From: Bugula neritina
Lineage: Eukaryota; Bryozoa; Gymnolaemata; Cheilostomatida; Bugulidae
Assembly (NCBI GenBank): GCA_964035545.1
Contig: OZ037765.1
Coordinates: 15,556,698-15,620,697 of the forward strand
DNA length: 64,000 nt
Direction of reading: 5' to 3'
Below are positions 59,417 to 64,000 of this stretch, piece after piece. Position numbers and translations under genes: made by a program. The notes under the pieces are model-generated. The model ran no database searches. It was not told the origin of the DNA and was given only the letters and a program-made list of their open reading frames with translations. Within the stretch, counting starts at the first letter, position 1, and each line of letters begins with the position of its first letter.

Positions 59417-59417
59417 C

Positions 59418-59437
59418 TGGTGGCAGCGGTGGGATTC
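59418..59437 (+). promoter_or_regulatory. Primer-binding site of G4
   Basis: TGGTGGCAGCGGTGGGATTC, one base after the LTR, complementary to tRNA-Leu (AAG type) 3' end plus CCA. Identical in position and sequence type to G1 and G2. Confidence 0.85.
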
Positions 59438-59471
59438 CACTTAATACAAATGCCCCTAGCCAGGGAGTAAG

Positions 59472-60341
59472 ATGGCCGACGAAGTCGTCGACGCGCCCCG
59501 ACAGGAGCCAGCAGCAATAGAGGAGGATCACATAGGCGGCCCAGCGCTGCCTATGGACAGGTACCACTTGCGGGCTCCCATCTTCTCAGGAGAAGAAGAT
59601 GTGGAGCAATTCATCACTGAGTTTAGTGATGTGGCGGACATCTGCGGATGGCCGAACAGGGTTACTCTGATCCAGCTGCGGTTGTGTCTGACAGGGCCGG
59701 CTAAACCCTATGGGATAAGCCAGAATGTCGGTGACATATTTGAAGCACTACGAGCTAGGTTTGGATTAACCGCTCGAGATGCTCGCGTGCAACTGCAGAG
59801 TCTTAGGAGAAATCCTAAGACCAATCTGCGAGAGCACGCTACCGTAGTCGAACGACTGGCACAAGTTGCTTACAGCGACTTGCCTGCCGACAGTCGACAG
59901 AGCCTAGCACTGGATGCATTCCTCCAGTCTATTAACAACCTCGGTCTGAAACAGCATCTGCTGGTGGCCGAAGTTGAGACTATGGAGAGAGCTCTAAGGC
60001 TTGGGAATGCCTATTTCCAAGCCAACAGTGCAAGTCGACCTGGTGCGACAGTACAGCAGGTCGGGGCAGACGACGTGTCGACGTCGCCAGCGAAGACAGC
60101 TGTACAGGTCGCAGCGGCAGCAGCAGACGAATCTAGCTTAACCACGAGCTTGATTCGAGAGCTGCTAGCCGAGATCAGGCAACTGCACCAGCAGGCGACA
60201 GCCGAGAGACCCAAGAAGTCGTCGGTAGCTGTCGACGACAGGCGCGGCCCCATATGCTGGGGCTGTGGTAGTGGTGGGCACTTCCTACGAAGTTGCCCCC
60301 GCGGCAGTGGGAGGCGGTTAAACAGCGACGGCCCACGGTAA
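59472..60341 (+). CDS. gag: G4 Gag
   Basis: 289 codons from ATG 59472 (MADEVVDAPRQEP), 34 bp after the primer site. Residues ~35-75 hold FSGEEDVEQFITEFSDVADI and ~95-120 EALRARFGLTARDARVQL, the Gag core shared with G1 and G2. A helical region follows (residues ~130-190), then an Ala-rich linker and one CCHC knuckle CWGCGSGGHFLRSC at ~residues 257-270 for RNA packaging. It ends at a TAA that lies inside the hairpin following the slippery site. No defects. The product would form the particle and, by -1 slippage, Gag-Pol. Confidence 0.9.
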   Translation: MADEVVDAPRQEPAAIEEDHIGGPALPMDRYHLRAPIFSGEEDVEQFITEFSDVADICGWPNRVTLIQLRLCLTGPAKPYGISQNVGDIFEALRARFGLTARDARVQLQSLRRNPKTNLREHATVVERLAQVAYSDLPADSRQSLALDAFLQSINNLGLKQHLLVAEVETMERALRLGNAYFQANSASRPGATVQQVGADDVSTSPAKTAVQVAAAAADESSLTTSLIRELLAEIRQLHQQATAERPKKSSVAVDDRRGPICWGCGSGGHFLRSCPRGSGRRLNSDGPR

Positions 60342-60360
60342 CTTCCGCCTACCGTGGGCC
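60317..60360 (+). promoter_or_regulatory. -1 ribosomal frameshift signal, gag/pol overlap of G4
   Basis: The heptamer G TTA AAC (60317..60323) sits in the gag zero frame. It is followed by a 6-nt spacer and an 11-bp perfect stem, GGCCCACGGTA / TACCGTGGGCC, with a 9-nt loop. Pol is in the -1 frame, as required. The same heptamer, spacer length and a 10-bp stem occur in G3 (52946..52989). GUUAAAC is a documented -1 slippery heptamer in an arterivirus. Confidence 0.75.
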
Positions 60361-62737
60361 CCAGTTTAACCCCCCAAGGCAGAGGCTACGGCCCCCACCC
60401 CACCGGGTGAGGAGGCCGCCTTCGCCAGAGTGGCAAGCCCCAAGGAGAGTGAGTCGGCCGCAAGGCCCACCAATACCTCCGGCTTGGGCACTCAAAAACC
60501 GCTTTGAAGGTTTGCTTGATGAGGGAGTGAACGATGAATGGGAGCACAACAGGGATTTTCCTCGGTTGCCCACACGAGCATCAGTCCGAGAATTCACTCG
60601 GCCGCCCGTGTGTGAGCGAGACCGAGACGTACCCTGCCCGCCCATGCAACGTCGACGACCCCCTCGCAACCGAAAAGCACAGGTGCATCCCCAACTCCAT
60701 GCACATGAGGTGTCGCCTCAAGAGACAAACCGCTCAGTGAGCGCTCAGCCATATGGAAGCAGCTATTTCCTTCCCGGCAAAATTGCTGGTAAAGCTGCCA
60801 CATTTCTGTTGGATACTGGGTGCACCACAAATCTACTGAGTCGACGTCTCTTCGACACTCTCAGTGCCAGGGACAGGGCTAGTCTAGAACCATATGAAGG
60901 GGAGCACGGCACGTTGGCGGATGGGTCGTGTATTCCTTTCTATGGGGTAATCCAGTTGACTGGTAGAGTCCGTGATCAGATGATCAGTGAGACCTTCATC
61001 GTCAGTCAACTCAAGGAGGATGCCATCTTGGGCATGCCATTTCTGAAACGACACAGGTGCTACATAGACTTTAGCAAGTCGGCAGTAGTGATGGCGGGGC
61101 GTGAGCTGGCCTGTGTGGACCGATTTGGCCAACCCTTGGTGGGGGGAGTGCAGGTGGTACGGCGCTGTACTGTACCTGGGCGCTCCCGGGCTACAGTTTG
61201 CTGCAGAGTGAACTGTAGGGAAATCTCCGAGCTCGGAGTGGTGGAAGGTGCACTGGGGGGCGTCCAGCTCGCTAACAGTCTGAATAGACTGGATGAGCGG
61301 GGGGAGTTCCTGGTCCAGTGCGTAAACCCTTTCACGGAGCCGGTAGAATTACCGGCTGGGTCTCTAGTAGGGAAGTTCCACTCCGTGCAGGAGGAGGATG
61401 TAGGGCCCGCGCTGGAAACAGCGGACGACGCCCGGGGAGTACCCACTAGAGACGGCAGTGGGCCGGTGCCTGAACACGTAGCAGAGTTGTACGAGGATGC
61501 CTGTGATGGCTGTGAGAGCAAGCGAGAACGCCTGGAGATGGCGCGGCTACTCTCTGAGTACAAGGACGTGTTTAGTTGCGGCGACCATGACATGGGTCTG
61601 ACTGAGACTGTCTGTCATGAGATACCCCTGGCGGCGGGGACGGTGCCGATTCGGCAGCCGACCCGCCGGTTAGGTCCTGAGAAGGAGAGAGAAGTGAGCC
61701 GTCAGGTGCAAGACCTTCTGAACCGGGACCTGATTGAGCCAGGCCATGGGGCCTGGAGTTCTCCAATCGTCCTGGTTCAGAAAAAGGATGGTAGCTGGAG
61801 GTTTTGCGGTGACTATCGCAGGCTGAACAGCGTGACCATCCAGGACGCTTACCCTCTCCCGAGGATCGATGAGTCGCTCGATGCCTTAGCTGGTAGCAAG
61901 TTCTTCAGCACGTTGGACTTGCTAAGCGGGTATTGGCAGGTGCCCCTGAGTCCTGAAGCACAGGACAAGGCCGCGTTTATAACGCGGGATGGGCTCTGGA
62001 AATGGAAGGTGTTGCCATTCGGACTTACGTCCGCACCAGCCACCTTCCAGCGACTCATGGAGCAGGTCCTGAGAGGACTGCACTGGAAGACCTTGCTCAT
62101 CTATCTCGATGATGTCATCATCATCTCCCCCGACTTCGACACACATGTCAGTCGACTCAGGGAGGTGTTCGACAGACTCCGAGCTGCTAGCCTGAAGCTA
62201 AAGCCCTCGCAGTGTGCATTACTGCAACGCGAGGTCAAGTACCTGGGCCATGTAGTTGGTCGAGACGGGGTCGCCACCGACCCCGAGAAGGTACGGGCTG
62301 TGAGGGACTGGGCCGTTCCTGTCGACCACTCTGAATTGCGGGCGTTCCTGGGGCTGGTAGGGTACTATCGTCAGTACATACCAGACTTCGCCGGAATTGC
62401 ACAGCCGTTAAATCGGCTGACCGCAAAGGGGGTGCGATGGCAGTGGACGCAGGCTGAGCAGAAGGCATTTGACCACCTGAAGGATCGCCTGGTGGAAGCA
62501 CCCATCTTGGCGTATCCTGACCCTGCGAAGGAGTACATTTTGGATACTGATGCCAGTAACCATAATGTGGGGGCTGTGTTGTCGCAAGTCCAAGATGGTC
62601 GCGAGGTGGCGGTGGCTTACTATAGTAAAGCCCTGTCGGCGCCTGAGAAGAACTACTGTACAACCAGGAGGGAACTCTTGGCAGTAGTCAAGGCGGTCAA
62701 ACACTTTAGACCATATCTATATGGGCGTACGTTCTGA
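60323..62737 (+). CDS. pol: G4 Pol, first part: protease, RT, RNase H start, ending at UGA
   Basis: Entered by -1 slippage; the frame is open back to 60293. An Arg/Pro-rich linker of ~140 residues leads to protease (FLLDTGCTTNLLSRR, FYGVIQLTGRVRDQ, ILGMPFLKRHRC). A linker follows with CESKRERLEMARLLSEYKDV and IRQPTRRLGPEKEREV. RT has VQKKDGSWRFCGDYRRLNSV, LDLLSGYWQVPLSP, KVLPFGLTSAPATFQRLM and YLDD (62102..62113) with all catalytic Asp. RNase H has ILDTDASNHNVGAVLS and TTRRELLAV. UGA at 62735 cuts RNase H before its RTDH motif; CUA follows, a context known to favour readthrough. Otherwise intact over 805 codons. Confidence 0.88.
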   Translation, partial: QRRPTVTSAYRGPQFNPPRQRLRPPPHRVRRPPSPEWQAPRRVSRPQGPPIPPAWALKNRFEGLLDEGVNDEWEHNRDFPRLPTRASVREFTRPPVCERDRDVPCPPMQRRRPPRNRKAQVHPQLHAHEVSPQETNRSVSAQPYGSSYFLPGKIAGKAATFLLDTGCTTNLLSRRLFDTLSARDRASLEPYEGEHGTLADGSCIPFYGVIQLTGRVRDQMISETFIVSQLKEDAILGMPFLKRHRCYIDFSKSAVVMAGRELACVDRFGQPLVGGVQVVRRCTVPGRSRATVCCRVNCREISELGVVEGALGGVQLANSLNRLDERGEFLVQCVNPFTEPVELPAGSLVGKFHSVQEEDVGPALETADDARGVPTRDGSGPVPEHVAELYEDACDGCESKRERLEMARLLSEYKDVFSCGDHDMGLTETVCHEIPLAAGTVPIRQPTRRLGPEKEREVSRQVQDLLNRDLIEPGHGAWSSPIVLVQKKDGSWRFCGDYRRLNSVTIQDAYPLPRIDESLDALAGSKFFSTLDLLSGYWQVPLSPEAQDKAAFITRDGLWKWKVLPFGLTSAPATFQRLMEQVLRGLHWKTLLIYLDDVIIISPDFDTHVSRLREVFDRLRAASLKLKPSQCALLQREVKYLGHVVGRDGVATDPEKVRAVRDWAVPVDHSELRAFLGLVGYYRQYIPDFAGIAQPLNRLTAKGVRWQWTQAEQKAFDHLKDRLVEAPILAYPDPAKEYILDTDASNHNVGAVLSQVQDGREVAVAYYSKALSAPEKNYCTTRRELLAVVKAVKHFRPYLYGRTF

Positions 62738-64000
62738 CTACGAACGGATCATGCGTCTTTGATATGGCTGTGTCGACGGGCGGAACCATCAAGCCAAGTA
62801 GCGCGCTGGCTGGAAATCCTGGCAAAGTTTTCTTATCGGATCGAACACCGACCCGGTAAGAAACACGGTAATGCCGACGGACTCAGCCGCCGCCAGGCAG
62901 ATGGGTGTAAGCAATGCCAGAATATCGAGCGCAGGGATGGTGGACCCCCTCGCTCGGACGTCGAAGCGCAGTTGGGGAAAGCGGGTGTGTACAGCTGGGA
63001 AGAAGGGCAACTCCTGTCCGAATCGCCCAACAAAGCTGTTAACAACCTTCACGCAAACCCCACGTTGCTTCGGAACGTCAGGGAGCTATGTCGGCTCCAG
63101 TCTACGCTACCAGGAGTGGTAGCTGACCTAGTCCGGGCCAAGAAGGAGGGACGGCGGCTGAGTGAGGCCAAACAGCGAGTGAAGAGTACTGAGTTTAAGT
63201 ACTTCTGTGACCGCTGGGACTCCCTCAGGTTCAACAGCGATGGGCTGCTAACGATCACGTTGGCAGCCGGCACCAATCGCAGTGAACGAGAGAGGGTAGT
63301 CTGCCCGTCAGCTCTGAGGCGGGAGTTGATCTGGGACACCCATAAGCAAGCTCACGCAGGAGCTAGCCAGGTGATCAGGTGTCTTCAACTCCAGTGGTTT
63401 TGGCCCGGTATGACCCGGGATGTCCGACTCCGGGTGCGGAAGTGCGAGGTGTGCCAAGCTAGCAAGCATGGCCGCCCCACTGAGACCGCAGGGAGGCGTC
63501 GCCTCCATGCCGGTCGTCCGTGGCAGGTGGTTGCTGTCGATCTGGTAGGCCCCATGCCCACAACAGCGAGAGGTAATAACTGGATACTGGTATTAACTGA
63601 CCATTTCACGCGGTGGGCTGATGCACTGGCTATTCCAGATGCGTCGGCCCCCTCGGTGGCCAGAGCCTTGGATCAGCAGGTGTTCTGCTATTTCGGCTTG
63701 CCGGAGCAGATACACTCTGACCAAGGCGCCCAGTTTCAGTCGCAACTTATGAGCGATCTCTGTAAAGTGTGGGGGGTAAACCAGAGTCGGACGACCCCGT
63801 ATCACCCGCAAGGGAACGGGGTTGTGGAGCGGAACAACCGAATGCTAGGGGACTCTCTGAGAAGCCTGCTTATCGGTAGGAGCCAGGAAGAGTGGGACTT
63901 GGTGTTGCCGCAGATCATGCGAGCGTACCGTAGTACCCCTTACTCCAGTACACTGGAGACCCCTAACTTTCTCATGCTGGGGAGAGAAACAAGGTTCCTG
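62738..64000 (+). CDS. pol: G4 Pol, continuation: RNase H end and integrase, partial
   Basis: Directly after the UGA the same frame stays open for 421 codons to the window end. It holds the last RNase H block (RTDHASLIWLCRRAEPSS), IEHRPGKKHGNADGLSRR, a linker, the HHCC zinc site of integrase (HKQAHAG ... CEVCQASKHG), the first Asp in VAVDLVGPMP, the second in IHSDQGAQFQSQ and the Glu in GNGVVERNNRM, so the DDE triad is complete. No start Met is suitably placed, so translation must come from upstream, by readthrough of the UGA. The C-terminus lies outside the window. Confidence 0.87.

Larger units (their letters stand above)
59417..64000 (+). mobile_element. Gypsy element G4, near-intact, running off the window
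   Basis: The best-preserved element here: primer site, open gag, frameshift signal, and a pol frame open to the window end except for one UGA. The window stops inside the integrase, so the accessory gene and 3' LTR cannot be seen. Confidence 0.88.

Overview
The window is eukaryotic, repeat-dominated DNA, most likely from an invertebrate metazoan. BEL/Pao LTR elements (known only from animals), several Gypsy lineages, a CR1/L2-like LINE, a Penelope-like element with hammerhead ribozymes, long (TA)n tracts and two minisatellite families fill almost all of it. The species cannot be named from this sequence. No intact host gene was found. The only host-like coding piece is a broken DEAD-box (DDX10/Dbp4-like) helicase exon at 22824..22960, with a second fragment at 22177..22254.

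Layout. 1..9576 is a nest of dead elements. A BEL/Pao gag copy (BEL1b) is split at 991 and resumes at 8701. Between the halves lie the 3' end of a Gypsy element (G6, minus), a CR1-like LINE 3' half (minus), a scrap of Gypsy leader, and a second BEL/Pao family (BEL2, minus). 9577..14470 is a degenerate 10-bp minisatellite, and 14471..22818 is a related 15-bp minisatellite. The 15-bp array is interrupted by a complete but decayed BEL element (BEL1, 14622..20803), the helicase fragments and an LTR-like piece. 23460..25110 holds a Gypsy pol fragment (G7) joined to a Penelope 3' end. 25191..25777 holds two ~210-bp palindromes carrying hammerhead motifs. 27521..46495 is a DNA transposon with GATCGATCT-rich ends. 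It contains Gypsy G1 (minus, 27844..37393, TSD TTAT), which itself holds a Penelope-like element. At its right edge sits a second Gypsy, G5 (plus, 38560..46489, TSD GTGAT), split by a 2.9-kb foldback element with ~0.9-kb inverted repeats. 47203..52505 is Gypsy G2 (minus, TSD CCAG) inside a dispersed repeat that also occurs, uninterrupted, at 26130..26645. 52721..64000 is a tandem LTR-G3-LTR-G4 arrangement (plus).

How the parts work together. G1-G4 are one Gypsy lineage (tRNA-Leu type primer site, gag, protease-RT-RNase H-integrase). G4 is nearly intact. Gag and pol are joined through a -1 frameshift signal (slippery GTTAAAC, 6-nt spacer, 11-bp hairpin), and its only visible pol stop is one UGA followed by CUA inside RNase H. 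G1, G2 and G3 each carry, in the env position between pol and the 3' LTR, remnants of a homologous accessory gene. It has a Cys/His zinc-finger-like N-terminus, and in G1 and G3 a basic patch followed by a Leu-rich helix. This accessory gene and the palindromic hammerhead units are the best candidates here for something undescribed.

All reading was by eye. Boundaries marked as approximate may be off by several bases, and family names rest on motifs rather than database searches.
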